64,000 nt of DNA from Burkholderia ubonensis (GTDB lineage Bacteria; Pseudomonadota; Gammaproteobacteria; Burkholderiales; Burkholderiaceae), in contig NZ_CADFEB010000002.1 of assembly GCF_902833085.1 (NCBI RefSeq), positions 496,001-560,000 of the forward strand, in the 5' to 3' direction. Shown piece after piece: positions 17,215-26,630 of the stretch. The translations under genes and the position numbers were made by a program. The notes beneath the pieces are model-generated. The model was not told where the DNA came from, did no database searches, and saw only the letters and a list, made by a program, of their open reading frames with translations. Each line of letters opens with the position of its first letter. The stretch's first letter is position 1.

Positions 17215-17943
17215 TTACGACGCGTCGCCGGCTGCCGGCGTCCGGCGCCACACGCAGGTGCCCTTGACCGACTTGTCGAGGCCGTCGAGCTGCGCGTGGT
17301 GCGCGGCAAGCTCGTCTTCGCTCGCGGCCAGCACCGGCAGGTCGAGCGACGCGAGCGACACGCGCTGGCCGTTCGCCGCGCCGCCGCCGGCCGCGTCGTC
17401 GTCGAGCATGTCGATGACGAGGCTGTCCTGGCCGCGCGTCATCGCGAGGTACACCTCGGCGAGCAGCTCCGAGTCGAGCAAGGCGCCGTGCAGCGTCCGG
17501 TGCGCGTTGCTGATGCCGAAGCGGTCGCACAGCGCGTCGAGCGAGTTGCGCTTGCCGGGGAACATCTGCTTGGCCTGCACGAGGGTGTCGATCACGCCCC
17601 CGCAATGCTCGGTGAACGGCGGCAGGTCGAGCCGCGCGAATTCGGCGTCGAGAAAGCCGAGGTCGAACGGCGCGTTGTGGATGATCAGCTCGGCGTCCTT
17701 GACGAAGTCGCGGATCTGGTCGACGACTTCCGCGAACTTCGGCTTGTCGCTGAGGAATTCGGTCGTGAGGCCGTGCACCGCCAGCGCGCCCGGATCGCTG
17801 TCGCGCTCGGGGTTCACGTAGAAGTGCAGGTTGTTGCCGGTGAGCCGCCGGTTCAGCAGCTCGACGCAGCCGATTTCGATGAGGCGGTCGCCCGTGCGGG
17901 GGTTCAGGCCGGTGGTTTCGGTATCGAGAATGATCTGGCGCAT
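17215..17943 (-). CDS. dnaQ: DNA polymerase III epsilon subunit (3'-5' proofreading exonuclease)
   Basis: A 242-aa DEDDh exonuclease. Exo I LDTETTGLNP, Exo II HNAPFDLGFLDAE and Exo III HRTLHGALLDSELLAEVY carry the four acidic residues and the catalytic His. The C-terminal quarter is the segment that contacts the polymerase alpha subunit. The gene follows rnhA by 31 bp on the same strand, matching the common rnhA-dnaQ neighbourhood of proteobacteria. In this genome they are co-directional, rather than divergent as in E. coli. Confidence 0.96.
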   Translation of the reverse strand: MRQIILDTETTGLNPRTGDRLIEIGCVELLNRRLTGNNLHFYVNPERDSDPGALAVHGLTTEFLSDKPKFAEVVDQIRDFVKDAELIIHNAPFDLGFLDAEFARLDLPPFTEHCGGVIDTLVQAKQMFPGKRNSLDALCDRFGISNAHRTLHGALLDSELLAEVYLAMTRGQDSLVIDMLDDDAAGGGAANGQRVSLASLDLPVLAASEDELAAHHAQLDGLDKSVKGTCVWRRTPAAGDAS

Positions 17944-17974
17944 GTCGGAAAAATCAGCAGAAACGGGAGCGCGG

Positions 17975-18418
17975 TCAGGCCGCGAGCGATTCGACGCCGC
18001 GGTTCGCGAGCGCGTCGGCGCGCTCGTTCTCCGGGTGGCCGGCGTGGCCCTTGACCCAGCGCCATTCGACCTGGTGCTGCGCGACGAGCGCGTCGAGCCG
18101 CTTCCAGAGATCGGCGTTCTTCACGGGCGTCTTCGACGCGGTGACCCAGCCCTTTTTCTTCCAGCCGTGGATCCACTCGCTGATGCCTTTCTGCACGTAT
18201 TGCGAATCGGTATGCACGACCACGCGGCATTCGCGCTTCAGCGCTTCGAGCGCGGCGATCACGGCCATCAGCTCCATGCGGTTGTTGGTCGTGTTCGGCT
18301 CGCCGCCGAACATTTCCTTTTCGCGGTCGCCGTAGCGCAGCAGCGCGCCCCAGCCGCCGGGGCCGGGGTTGCCCTTGCAGGCGCCGTCGGTATAGATGTC
18401 GATGGTATCGGTAGTCAT
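17975..18418 (-). CDS. rnhA: Ribonuclease HI
   Basis: A 147-aa enzyme that cuts the RNA strand of RNA-DNA hybrids. The four metal-binding acids are in place: Asp11 ([17 protein letters not shown]), Glu49 ([10 protein letters not shown]), Asp71 (HTDSQYV) and Asp135 ([11 protein letters not shown]). The basic handle [13 protein letters not shown] is present. Its ATG overlaps the stop of the upstream methyltransferase gene by four bases, so the two are translationally coupled. Confidence 0.97.
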   Translation of the reverse strand: MTTDTIDIYTDGACKGNPGPGGWGALLRYGDREKEMFGGEPNTTNNRMELMAVIAALEALKRECRVVVHTDSQYVQKGISEWIHGWKKKGWVTASKTPVKNADLWKRLDALVAQHQVEWRWVKGHAGHPENERADALANRGVESLAA

Positions 18419-19227
18419 GACTGTTCTTGATGGGTGGTCGGGGAGGCCGCCGGCGTGAGGCCCGGCGCGAGCACGGGCTTTTTCACCTTGATCTGGCCGA
18501 CGAGCCGCATGCCGCGCACGCGCTTGACGGCCGTCACCATGTAGACGGCGCCGAAGATTGGCCACCAGCGGTCGCCCGCGGCTTCCATGAAGCCGTAGCG
18601 GGCGAGCCATTGGTCGGAGGCGAGCGGCGGCCGGTAGCAGCCGAAGCGGCCGCGTTCGAGGTCGAAGCCGAGCAGCTTGATCCAGTCCTTCAGCCGGATG
18701 AACGCGATCTGGTCGCGCGCGGCCGGCACGAACGGCCGGTTCGCCATTTTGCCGAACGACTGCCGCATCCCCCACAGGCTGAGCGAATTGAAGCCGGTGA
18801 TCACGAGCTGCCCCTCCGGCATCAGCACGCGTTCGGCTTCGCGCAGCAGGCGGTGCGGGTCGGACGTGAACTCGAGCGTATGCGGCATCACGATCAGGTC
18901 GACGCTCTGCGACTCGAACGGCAGGTCGAGCAGGTCGCACCACGTGGTGCTGCGATCGGCCGGCGCATGTTCGGGCGCGCGCGCCTCGCGCGCCCACGGA
19001 TACTGGTAGGGCGCGCTCGCGCCGCTTGCCGGATCGAGCACGAGGCCGCGATACGGCATGCGGTTCTCGCGCAGCGCGTCGAGCTGCGGCAGCCCGAGCT
19101 GCAGCGCGTGGAACCCGAATACGTCGGACACGACGCGGTCGAGCTGCGCCTGCTCCCAGCCCAGCACGTAGCGGCCGGGAGGCGAGTCGGTCCAGGCAGG
19201 CCAGTCTATAATTTGTCGATCAGACAT
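18415..19227 (-). CDS. Class I SAM-dependent methyltransferase
   Basis: A 270-aa protein with a methyltransferase type 11-like domain. [19 protein letters not shown] is motif IV and [18 protein letters not shown] is motif V/VI. The usual E/DxGxGxG motif I is not obvious: the corresponding region reads [11 protein letters not shown], so the SAM pocket may be altered. A conserved methyltransferase of this type sits between gloB and rnhA in many beta- and gammaproteobacteria, but its substrate is unknown to me. It starts only 18 bp from the divergent gloB. Confidence 0.85.
   Translation of the reverse strand: MSDRQIIDWPAWTDSPPGRYVLGWEQAQLDRVVSDVFGFHALQLGLPQLDALRENRMPYRGLVLDPASGASAPYQYPWAREARAPEHAPADRSTTWCDLLDLPFESQSVDLIVMPHTLEFTSDPHRLLREAERVLMPEGQLVITGFNSLSLWGMRQSFGKMANRPFVPAARDQIAFIRLKDWIKLLGFDLERGRFGCYRPPLASDQWLARYGFMEAAGDRWWPIFGAVYMVTAVKRVRGMRLVGQIKVKKPVLAPGLTPAASPTTHQEQS
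19207..19212 (+). promoter_or_regulatory. -10 element of a probable gloB promoter
   Basis: A perfect TATAAT stands 33 bases before the gloB ATG. It lies inside the first codons of the divergently read methyltransferase gene. The -35 region is poor (no TTGACA-like hexamer 16-18 bases upstream), so an activator or an alternative -35 may be needed. Confidence 0.45.
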
Positions 19228-19245
19228 AGCGATGATTGCGCGCCC

Positions 19246-20082
19246 ATGAACGAGCTGGAATACATGCCGGTACCGGCATTCGAGGACAACTACATCTGGC
19301 TCGTGTCGGACGGCAGCGAAGCGATCGCCGTCGATCCGGGCGAAGCCGCTCCGGTGCGCCGGGCTCTCTCCGAAAGAGGCTGGCGGTTGACCGCTATTTT
19401 ACTCACCCACCACCATGCCGACCATGTCGGTGGTGTCACCGACCTGATCGATGGCCAGCCGGACGATGCGCCGCTTGCCGTTTACGGCCCGGCCGGCGAG
19501 GAAATCGGCGTCGTCACGCACCCGCTGCGCGGCGGCGACCGGGTGACGCTCGACGCGCCCGCGCTGGCGTTCGACGTGCTCGACGTGCCCGGGCATACGC
19601 GCGGCCATATTGCATATTTCCAGCAGGCGGGGAAAGGCGCGGCCGGCCAAGGCGCGGCCGGCCAAGGCGCGGCGGCGCCGCACGTGTTCTGCGGCGACAC
19701 GCTGTTCTCGTGCGGCTGCGGCCGCCTGTTCGAGGGCACGCCCGCGCAGATGCTCGCGTCGCTCGACGCGCTCGCGGCGCTGCCGGGCGACACTCGCGTG
19801 CATTGTGCGCACGAGTACACGCTGTCGAACATCCGCTTCGCGCTCGCGTGCGAGCCGGGCAACGCGGCGCTCGCGGCGTGGCGCGACGAGGCGGCCGAGC
19901 GCCGGGCGCGCGGCGTGCCGACGCTGCCGACCACGATCGCGCACGAGCGCGCGGTGAATCCGTTCCTGCGCGCGGACAGCGCGGAGATTCACGCGACGCT
20001 GGAAGCGCAGCTGCATGAATCGGTGCCGGATCGCCTGACCGCGTTCAGGCTGCTGCGGGAGTGGAAAAACCGGTTCCGATGA
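19246..20082 (+). CDS. gloB: Hydroxyacylglutathione hydrolase (glyoxalase II)
   Basis: A 278-aa metallo-beta-lactamase-fold enzyme that hydrolyses S-lactoylglutathione in methylglyoxal detoxification. The metal-binding motif THHHADH covers residues 54-60. His116 (PGHTRGH), Asp151 (CGDTLF) and the His in [10 protein letters not shown] complete the binuclear site. A Gly/Ala/Gln-rich insertion at about 128-145 is unusual and comes from a short DNA tandem repeat just before the conserved FCGDTLF strand. The length exceeds the E. coli enzyme (251 aa), in part because of it. No strong ribosome site precedes the ATG. Confidence 0.95.
   Translation: MNELEYMPVPAFEDNYIWLVSDGSEAIAVDPGEAAPVRRALSERGWRLTAILLTHHHADHVGGVTDLIDGQPDDAPLAVYGPAGEEIGVVTHPLRGGDRVTLDAPALAFDVLDVPGHTRGHIAYFQQAGKGAAGQGAAGQGAAAPHVFCGDTLFSCGCGRLFEGTPAQMLASLDALAALPGDTRVHCAHEYTLSNIRFALACEPGNAALAAWRDEAAERRARGVPTLPTTIAHERAVNPFLRADSAEIHATLEAQLHESVPDRLTAFRLLREWKNRFR
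19636..19680 (+). repeat. 15-bp tandem repeat inside gloB
   Basis: Two perfect 15-bp copies of GGCGCGGCCGGCCAA (19636-19650 and 19651-19665) are followed by a degenerate third (19666-19680). Each encodes GAAGQ in frame, so copy-number change would lengthen or shorten the enzyme by five residues without a frameshift. Confidence 0.85.
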
Positions 20083-20168
20083 AAGTTTTTCGGAGGACTC
20101 CAAAGCTCATCCAGAGTCTGTAAAATTTGCTCCAAATATCGGATTTGGCTGAGTTTTCGGTGTTTTTA

Positions 20169-20197
20169 TTGACGTGAAGCACGCACTTCCGTAGTAT
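20169..20197 (+). promoter_or_regulatory. Sigma70 promoter for mltD
   Basis: TTGACG (20169-20174) and TAGTAT (20192-20197) are separated by 17 bases in an AT-richer gap and lie 38 bases before the mltD ATG. Both hexamers and the spacing fit a housekeeping promoter. Confidence 0.7.
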
Positions 20198-20234
20198 CGC
20201 CTGCAATTTTCAGCCGTCGGAAGCCGAGATTTTC

Positions 20235-21794
20235 ATGCGACTTTTATTGAGCGCGATGCTGGTCCTGCTGCTCGCCGCGTGTGCGAGCCAGGGACCTGTC
20301 GCCAATTCCGCCGCCGATGCCGAGGCGACGTCCACCTACCTGCGCAAGTCCGCCACCGCCAAGGAAACCGTCGACGTCGACAAGCAGTCGGTCGGCGATC
20401 TGACCAGCGCCGACTCCGATCTGTGGGCGCGCATCCGCCGCGGTTTCCAGATGCCCGACCTGCAGACCGACCTCGTCGACATGCAGACCACCTGGTATAC
20501 GCAGCGCCCGGATTACGTGCAGCGCATGACCGAGCGTTCGCAGAAGTACCTGTACCACATCGTCGAGGAGCTCGAGTCGCGCCACATGCCGACCGAGCTC
20601 GCGCTGCTGCCGTTCATCGAGTCGGCCTACAACCCGCAGGCACTGTCGGTCGCGAAGGCGGCGGGCATGTGGCAGTTCATGCCGGGCACCGGCCGCACGT
20701 ACAACCTGAAGCGGAACATGTGGCAGGACGAGCGGCGCGACGTGCTCGCGTCGACGAGCGCGGCGCTCGACTACCTGTCGCGCCTGCATGACATGTTCGG
20801 CGACTGGTATCTCGCGCTGGCCGCTTACAACTGGGGCGAGGGCAACGTGCAGCGCGCGATCGCGCGCAACCAGGCGGCCGGCCTGCCGACCGACTACCTG
20901 AGCCTGCGGATGCCGAACGAGACGCGCAACTACGTGCCGAAGCTGCAGGCGGTCAAGAACATCATCGCGAATCCGCAGCAGTACGGCCTCGCGCTGCCGG
21001 ACATCCCGAACCACCCGTATTTCGTGACGGTCACGACGTCGCGCGACATCGACGTGACGGTCGCCGCGAAGCTCGCGAACCTGCCGCTCGACGAATTCAA
21101 GTCGCTCAACCCGTCGTTCGCGAAGCCGGTGATCCTCGGCGCGACCGAGCCGCAGATCCTGCTGCCGTTCGACAACGCGTCGGCGTTCGAGAAGAGCCTG
21201 AAGTCGTACGGCGGCCAGCTGTCGACGTGGACCACCTATACGGTCACCGAGCGCGCGCGTCCGGCGGCGATCGCCGAGAAGATCGGCGTCGACGCGGATA
21301 CGCTGATGTCGGTGAACAAGATTCCCGCCGGCATGCGCCTGAAGCCGGGCTCGACGATCGTGGTGCCGCGCGGCGACGACGATGACGAGGACATCAGCGC
21401 GGACGTCGCCGAAAACGGCGTGCTGGCGATGGAGCCCGACGTGCCCGACACGCGCAAGATGCTGATCCGCGTGCGTCGCAAGCAGTCGATGGCGGCGATC
21501 GCGAGCCGCTACGGCGTGTCGGTCGGCCAGCTGAAGGCGTGGAACCGCACGCATCGCGATCTCGCGATGCCGGGCCAGGCGCTCGTGCTGCACGTGCCGG
21601 TCGGCCGCTCGCTGCCGGCGGAGCCGGGACCCGAGAAGATCGCGACGTCGGTCGGCGGCGCGCACGTCGAGCGCGCGAGCCTGTCCACCGGCGGCAAGGC
21701 CGCGCGCGGCGCGAAGCGCGGTGCCGCGAAGCCGGCGGCGAAGGCGAAGGCCGCGCCGAAGGCGGCCGCGGCCCACAAGGGCAAGAAGAAGTAA
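20235..21794 (+). CDS. mltD: Membrane-bound lytic murein transglycosylase D with LysM domains
   Basis: A 519-aa lipoprotein that cleaves peptidoglycan to anhydromuropeptides at the outer membrane. The lipobox LLAAC puts the lipidated Cys at residue 16. The SLT domain (about 105-230) has the catalytic Glu129 in FIESAYNP, then GMWQFMPGTGRTYNL and ALAAYNWGEGNV. Two LysM modules follow (about 336-380, TTYTVTERARPAAIAEKIGV; about 427-470, RVRRKQSMAAIASRYGVSV). A Lys/Ala-rich tail (about 495-519) is probably unstructured. A good promoter lies upstream and a terminator downstream, so the gene is monocistronic. Confidence 0.95.
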   Translation: MRLLLSAMLVLLLAACASQGPVANSAADAEATSTYLRKSATAKETVDVDKQSVGDLTSADSDLWARIRRGFQMPDLQTDLVDMQTTWYTQRPDYVQRMTERSQKYLYHIVEELESRHMPTELALLPFIESAYNPQALSVAKAAGMWQFMPGTGRTYNLKRNMWQDERRDVLASTSAALDYLSRLHDMFGDWYLALAAYNWGEGNVQRAIARNQAAGLPTDYLSLRMPNETRNYVPKLQAVKNIIANPQQYGLALPDIPNHPYFVTVTTSRDIDVTVAAKLANLPLDEFKSLNPSFAKPVILGATEPQILLPFDNASAFEKSLKSYGGQLSTWTTYTVTERARPAAIAEKIGVDADTLMSVNKIPAGMRLKPGSTIVVPRGDDDDEDISADVAENGVLAMEPDVPDTRKMLIRVRRKQSMAAIASRYGVSVGQLKAWNRTHRDLAMPGQALVLHVPVGRSLPAEPGPEKIATSVGGAHVERASLSTGGKAARGAKRGAAKPAAKAKAAPKAAAAHKGKKK

Positions 21795-21845
21795 GCCGGC
21801 GCGCGGGCGGTCGCCCGCGCGGCCCGGATGCCGTATCATCCGACG

Positions 21846-21879
21846 AAACGCCGTCACCGAGGTGACGGCGTTTTCGTTT
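21846..21879 (+). terminator. Rho-independent terminator after mltD
   Basis: A perfect 12-bp stem (21846-21857 with 21862-21873, loop CGAG) runs into TTTTCGTTT. It lies 51 bases after the mltD stop. Confidence 0.88.
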
Positions 21880-21928
21880 GTGCGCGGTACGTGGCCGCGC
21901 GATATGAAAAGGAATGAAGGGAGAAGTC

Positions 21929-23155
21929 ATGTCGTCGGTGCAGGTGAGGGTACTCGGGCTGTTCGCGCTCGGGTATTTCGTGTCCTATGTGTTTCGCGGC
22001 GTCAATCTCGGCTTCGCGCCGTTCGTCACGCACGACCTCGGGCTGTCGGCCGCCGATCTCGGCCTGCTCACCAGTCTCTATTTCCTCGGCTTCGCCGGCG
22101 CGCAGATCCCGGCCGGCGTGCTGCTCGACCATTTCGGCTCGCGCCGCGTGGCGGCCGGCATGCTGCTGTTCGCGGCCGCGGGCGCCGCGGTGTTCGGCGC
22201 CGCGCACGGGCTCGGCGCGATGATGGTCGGCCGGCTGCTGATCGGGGTCGGCGTATCGGTGTGCCTCGGCGCGGCGTTCAAGGCGCTCGCCGAGCATTTC
22301 CCGATCGGCCGGCTGCCGCTGGTCAACGGGCTCGTGATGGCGGTCGGCGGGTTCGGCGGCGTGGTGGTCGGCTCGCCGATCACCTGGCTGCTCGGCTGGA
22401 CGAGCTGGCGCGCGGTGTGCGCCGGGCTCGCGGTGATGACGCTCGCGATCGCGGCCGCGATCTGGCTCGGTGCGCCCAATCCGAAGCAGGGGCGCCATCA
22501 GGGTGGGCTCGTCAGCCAGTTCAAGGGCACCTGGCACATTCTGTCGAGCCGCGCGTTCTGGAAGATCGGGTCGTTCTCGATCGTCACGCAAGGCGTGTTC
22601 TACGCGATGCAGTCGCTGTGGGTCGGGCCGTACCTGCGCGACGTCGCCGGCTTCGATGCGCAGCACGCGGCGCGCCTCGTGTCGGTGCTCGGCTTCGCGA
22701 TGATGGCCGGCTGCGTCGGGTTCGGCGCCGCCGCGCGTGCACTGGAGCGGCGCGGCGTGTCCGTCTATGCGTTCTGCGGCGTCGGCATGGCGCTGTTCGT
22801 CGCGACGCAGGTCGCGATCGTCGTGCGCGCGCCGCTGCCGGCGGCGGCGCTGTGGGCCGCGTACGGGATGTTCGGCGGGGTCGGAATCCTGACCTACGCG
22901 GTGATGGCCGGCCACTTCCCGGCGCATCTGATCGGCCGCGCGAACACGACGCTCACGCTCGTGATCTTCGTGCTGATCTTCGCGTTCCAGATCGGCGTCG
23001 GCGCGGTGCTGTCGCACTGGCCGGCGGTCGACGGCCGCTATCCGGCCGCCGCGCACCTCGCCGCGTGGAGCGTGCTGCTCGTGCTGCAGATCGCAAGCGC
23101 GGTCTGGTACGTATGGCCTGTGCAGATGGCCGCCTCTGGTCAAGCGAGCCGATAG
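21929..23155 (+). CDS. MFS transporter
   Basis: A 408-aa inner-membrane protein with 12 predicted helices. The N-terminal half carries the MFS loop LLDHFGSRRVAAG between helices 2 and 3 and GRLLIGVGVSVCLGAAFKAL after it. An ATG at 21914 would add five residues, but the GGGAGA site fits the ATG at 21929. Its neighbours are unrelated single genes and give no substrate. It is distinct from the MHS transporter at 14895. Confidence 0.88.
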   Translation: MSSVQVRVLGLFALGYFVSYVFRGVNLGFAPFVTHDLGLSAADLGLLTSLYFLGFAGAQIPAGVLLDHFGSRRVAAGMLLFAAAGAAVFGAAHGLGAMMVGRLLIGVGVSVCLGAAFKALAEHFPIGRLPLVNGLVMAVGGFGGVVVGSPITWLLGWTSWRAVCAGLAVMTLAIAAAIWLGAPNPKQGRHQGGLVSQFKGTWHILSSRAFWKIGSFSIVTQGVFYAMQSLWVGPYLRDVAGFDAQHAARLVSVLGFAMMAGCVGFGAAARALERRGVSVYAFCGVGMALFVATQVAIVVRAPLPAAALWAAYGMFGGVGILTYAVMAGHFPAHLIGRANTTLTLVIFVLIFAFQIGVGAVLSHWPAVDGRYPAAAHLAAWSVLLVLQIASAVWYVWPVQMAASGQASR

Positions 23156-23566
23156 AGGGGTACGCTGGAGCGTGGCGCGGTTCCCGGGCAATTGAAAAAG
23201 AAAAAAGGGCGCGTGATCGATCCACCGCGCCGCGTCGCTGATTGCCGAGCCCGGAAGGGGGCATCGATGCGTGATCAATCCCGAGGGATCGGCGGCCTCC
23301 GGCATTGAAAAGAGGACCATTTCCACGCTATAATTTGAAAGTTTGTGCTGATCAACCTCGCACCCTAGCGCCTACCTCATTCATCCCGTTCATCCGCTGC
23401 ACGCCGCCTGTCGGGCGATGCCGCGAGCCCTCGCGCGCTGCGCGCCGGTTTCGCGACTCGACACCGCCGGGTGCGTGACGCAAGCCGACGCGCGCGTCCA
23501 CGCAGCGCGACGCTTGCGCGGCAGGGTAAACAGGTCGGCAGCAGGGTGTTCCCCAAGGAGCCTCCC
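23156..23566 (+). promoter_or_regulatory. carA promoter and long leader
   Basis: TTGAAA (23305-23310) and TATAAT (23329-23334) with an 18-base spacer form a clear sigma70 promoter. The transcript would start near 23341 and carry a leader of about 225 bases before the GTG start of carA. The leader is GC-rich with several short inverted repeats, compatible with pyrimidine- or arginine-responsive control but without a recognisable attenuator T-run. Upstream of the promoter an A-rich tract and GC repeats at 23190-23240 were seen, with no gene. Confidence 0.65.
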
Positions 23567-24712
23567 GTGTTGCCGTCTTTTTCTCCCGCTTTGCTTGCAC
23601 TCGCCGACGGCACGGTCTTTCGTGGTTATTCGATCGGTGCCGCTGGCCACACGATCGGCGAAGTCGTGTTCAACACCGCGATCACCGGCTATCAGGAAAT
23701 CCTGACTGACCCGAGCTACTCGCGCCAGATCGTTACGCTCACCTATCCGCATATCGGCAACGTCGGCGTGAACGCCGAGGACGTCGAAGCGACGAAAGTC
23801 CATGCCGCCGGCCTGATCGTGCGCGACCTGCCCGATCTCGCGTCGAACTTCCGCATGGATCGCACGCTCGGCGACTACCTGCGCGACGAAGGCGTCGTCG
23901 CGATCGCCGGCATCGATACCCGCAAGCTGACCCGCATCCTGCGCGACAAGGGCGCGCAAAACGGCTGCATCCTCGCCGGCTCGACCGACGAGGCGAAGGC
24001 GATCGAGCTCGCGCGCTCGTTCCCGGGCCTCGCCGGCATGGACCTCGCGAAGGTCGTGTCGACCACCAAGCCGTTCGAATGGAAGCAGACCGAGTGGAAG
24101 CTCGGCAGCGGCTACGGGATGCAGGAGGCGCCGAAATACCGCGTCGTCGCGTACGACTTCGGCGTCAAGTACAACATCCTGCGCATGCTCGCGGAACGCG
24201 GCTGCCACGTGACGGTGCTGCCGGCGCAGGCGAGCGCGGCGGAAGCGCTCGCGCTGAATCCGGACGGCGTGTTCCTGTCGAACGGCCCCGGCGATCCGGA
24301 GCCGTGCGACTACGCGATCGCGGCCACCAAGGAATTCATCGAGCGCGGCGTGCCGACCTTCGGCATCTGCCTCGGCCACCAGATCATGGGCCTCGCGGTC
24401 GGCGCGAAGACGCTCAAGATGAAGACGGGCCACCACGGCGCGAACCACCCGGTCAAGGATCTGGCTGACGGCCGCGTCGTGATCACGTCGCAGAACCACG
24501 GGTTCGCGGTCGACGCCGATTCGCTGCCGGCCAACGCGCGTGCGACGCACGTGTCGCTGTTCGACGGCACGCTGCAGGGCTTCGAGCTGACCGACAAGCC
24601 GGCGTTCTGCTTCCAGGGCCACCCGGAAGCGTCGCCGGGCCCGCACGACATCGGCTATCTGTTCGACCGCTTCACCGCGCTGATGGACGCGGCGAAGCAG
24701 CGCAGCGCTTAA
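23567..24712 (+). CDS. carA: Carbamoyl-phosphate synthase small (glutaminase) subunit
   Basis: A 381-aa subunit that releases ammonia from glutamine for CarB, feeding pyrimidine and arginine synthesis. The N-terminal domain begins [19 protein letters not shown]. The class I glutamine amidotransferase domain has Cys268 in GICLGHQ and the His-Glu pair in [17 protein letters not shown] at 23555-23560 points to a GTG start at 23567; a TTG three bases later is the alternative. The upstream in-frame extension to 23471 is rejected because it precedes this ribosome site and is Arg-rich. carB is 3 kb away, separated by three genes. Confidence 0.96.
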   Translation: MLPSFSPALLALADGTVFRGYSIGAAGHTIGEVVFNTAITGYQEILTDPSYSRQIVTLTYPHIGNVGVNAEDVEATKVHAAGLIVRDLPDLASNFRMDRTLGDYLRDEGVVAIAGIDTRKLTRILRDKGAQNGCILAGSTDEAKAIELARSFPGLAGMDLAKVVSTTKPFEWKQTEWKLGSGYGMQEAPKYRVVAYDFGVKYNILRMLAERGCHVTVLPAQASAAEALALNPDGVFLSNGPGDPEPCDYAIAATKEFIERGVPTFGICLGHQIMGLAVGAKTLKMKTGHHGANHPVKDLADGRVVITSQNHGFAVDADSLPANARATHVSLFDGTLQGFELTDKPAFCFQGHPEASPGPHDIGYLFDRFTALMDAAKQRSA

Positions 24713-24739
24713 CTGACCCACGCGCGGGAGGCTCGCATC

Positions 24740-25399
24740 ATGTTCGGTCACGCACTCGGCATCACGGATCTCTGGACCTACGTCATCGGCGTGGTCTTCA
24801 TCATCCTGTTGCCGGGGCCGAACTCGATGTACGTGCTGTCGCTCGCGGCGCAGCGCGGCGTGAAGGCCGGCTATCGCGCGGCCTGCGGCGTGTTCGTCGG
24901 CGACGCGGTGCTGATGGTGCTGTCCGCGGCGGGCGTCGCATCGCTGCTGAAGGCGAATCCGCTGCTGTTCTCGGTCGTCAAGTACGGCGGCGCCGCGTAT
25001 CTGCTCTACATCGGCGCCGGGATGCTGCGCGGCGCGTGGCGCAAGCTGCGCGCGCCGGCCGGTGCGGTGGCCGACGCGCCGCGCGCGGTCGACGGCGACG
25101 AGCCGTTCCGCAAGGCGCTGGTCGTGAGCCTCCTGAACCCGAAGGCGATCCTGTTCTTCATCTCGTTTTTCATCCAGTTCGTCGATCCGGCGTTCCCGCA
25201 TCCCGCGCTGCCGTTCGTCGTGCTCGGGGCGATCGCGCAGTGCGCGAGCTTCCTGTACCTGAGCACGCTGATCTTCGCGGGCGCGCGGCTCGCCGCGCAT
25301 TTCCGCCGCCGCCGCAAGCTCGCGGCGGGTGCGGCGAGCAGCGTGGGCGGGCTGTTCATCGGCTTTTCGGTGAAGCTTGCGCTCGCGACGATGAACTGA
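24740..25399 (+). CDS. leuE: LysE/RhtB family amino-acid exporter, LeuE-like
   Basis: A 219-aa inner-membrane protein with six helices. The LysE-family signature ILLPGPNSMYVLSLAAQRG lies near the N-terminus and SLLNPKAILFFISFFIQF begins the second half. The N-terminus FGHALGITDLWTYVIGVVF is close to E. coli LeuE, a leucine exporter. A GGGAGG site lies nine bases before the ATG. It sits 27 bp after carA, a position typical for Burkholderia, although no metabolic link to carbamoyl phosphate is known to me. Confidence 0.87.
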   Translation: MFGHALGITDLWTYVIGVVFIILLPGPNSMYVLSLAAQRGVKAGYRAACGVFVGDAVLMVLSAAGVASLLKANPLLFSVVKYGGAAYLLYIGAGMLRGAWRKLRAPAGAVADAPRAVDGDEPFRKALVVSLLNPKAILFFISFFIQFVDPAFPHPALPFVVLGAIAQCASFLYLSTLIFAGARLAAHFRRRRKLAAGAASSVGGLFIGFSVKLALATMN

Positions 25400-25487
25400 G
25401 CGCAGCCCGGCGAGCGAACGCCTTCGCGCTTGCTCGTCGGGTGTCGGATCAATAAGAAGAATCGACCAACATTCCGGGGAAACCATT

Positions 25488-26630
25488 TTGACTGACACGC
25501 CAGGAAGCAATCCATTGAACGACAGCACCGCATCGATCGATCCGACGGCCGCACTCGCGGCGGTCGTGCCGCGCGCGGCGGAGGCGGTCGTGCCGCGCAA
25601 CGAAACGGACGGCGCGGTCGCGCGGATCCGGACGTCGATCGACATCGAGTCGTCCACCGCCGTGCTGTCGTTCGGCGACGATGCGATGCGCGAGCTCAGC
25701 GCGTATTCGGATCGCATCCTGGCGGACGTGAAGGGCAAGGATGTCGGCGAGGCAGGGGCGCTGCTGTCGAATCTGCAGGACCAGATACGCTCGCTGGATC
25801 CGGAATCGCTGCAGAAGCAGGGCTTCGTCGCACGGATGCTCGGCACCGCGCAGCGGGCGGTCGAGCGCTTCGTGCGCCGCTACGAGGATGTGGCCGGCCA
25901 GATCAACGAGGTGGCGCTGAAGCTCGAGGTGTGGCGGGAGGCGATGCGCCGCGACATCGCGATGCTGGACGACATCCACGCGAACGGCGTCCAGTACGTG
26001 AAGAACCTGGACACCTACATCGCGGCGGGCGAGCAGTACGTCGCCGAGTTCCGGCAAGCCCGGCTGCCGGAGATGCAGGCGGCGATGGCCGGCCTGTCGG
26101 ACGACGAACGCGCGCTGCAGCAGGAGAAGGTTCAGGATCTGGTGCGCAACATCGATCGGCTCGAGCGCAAGGTGCACGACCTGAAGCTCGCGCGGATGGT
26201 CGGGCTGCAGCGCCTGCCGCAGATCCGCATCGTGCAGAACGGCGACGCGCTGCTGATGGACAAGATCCATACGGCGATTCACACGGCGATTCCCGCGTGG
26301 AAGGCGCAGTTCGTCACCGCGCTTGCGCTCGAGCGGCAGAAGCAGGCGTACGAGACGCAGCAGGCCGTGGTCGACATGACGAACGAGCTGCTGCGCAAGA
26401 ACGCCGAGCAGTTGCACCGGAGCGCGACGTCGATCGAGCAGGCGAGCCAGCGCAGCGTGATCGATATCGAGTCGGTGCGGCATGCGAATGAACTGCTGCT
26501 GCGCACGGTCAGCGACGTGATGGAGATCCAGGCGGAGGGCCGCAAGAACCGCGCGGCGGTCGAGGTCGAGCTGAAGAAGCTCGAAACCGATCTGCGGACC
26601 TCGCTCGCGCGTCAGGCGGCGGAGGCGTAA
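25488..26630 (+). CDS. TelA-family toxic-anion (tellurite) resistance protein
   Basis: A 380-aa soluble, largely helical protein of the TelA/KlaA/YaaN family, with coiled-coil-prone segments at about residues 115-185 and 300-375. Family segments include LNLDTYIAAGE-like KNLDTYIAAGEQYV, MVGLQRLPQIRIVQNGD and IPAWKAQFVTALALERQKQA. The start is a TTG with GGGGA seven bases upstream. Members are linked to tellurite and antimicrobial resistance in plasmids and Gram-positive genomes, but the mechanism is unclear. It overlaps the next gene by one base (TAATG), and the two form a pair like yaaN-xpaC. Confidence 0.85.
   Translation: MTDTPGSNPLNDSTASIDPTAALAAVVPRAAEAVVPRNETDGAVARIRTSIDIESSTAVLSFGDDAMRELSAYSDRILADVKGKDVGEAGALLSNLQDQIRSLDPESLQKQGFVARMLGTAQRAVERFVRRYEDVAGQINEVALKLEVWREAMRRDIAMLDDIHANGVQYVKNLDTYIAAGEQYVAEFRQARLPEMQAAMAGLSDDERALQQEKVQDLVRNIDRLERKVHDLKLARMVGLQRLPQIRIVQNGDALLMDKIHTAIHTAIPAWKAQFVTALALERQKQAYETQQAVVDMTNELLRKNAEQLHRSATSIEQASQRSVIDIESVRHANELLLRTVSDVMEIQAEGRKNRAAVEVELKKLETDLRTSLARQAAEA

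Noticed and set aside
23190..23245. A-run plus GGCGCG/CGCGCC repeat as a minus-strand terminator
   Set aside because: No minus-strand gene lies upstream to be terminated; the pairing is interrupted and probably chance in GC-rich DNA.
23471..23566. In-frame 32-residue N-terminal extension of carA
   Set aside because: It precedes the AAGGAG site, is Arg-rich and does not match the family start; it is leader RNA.
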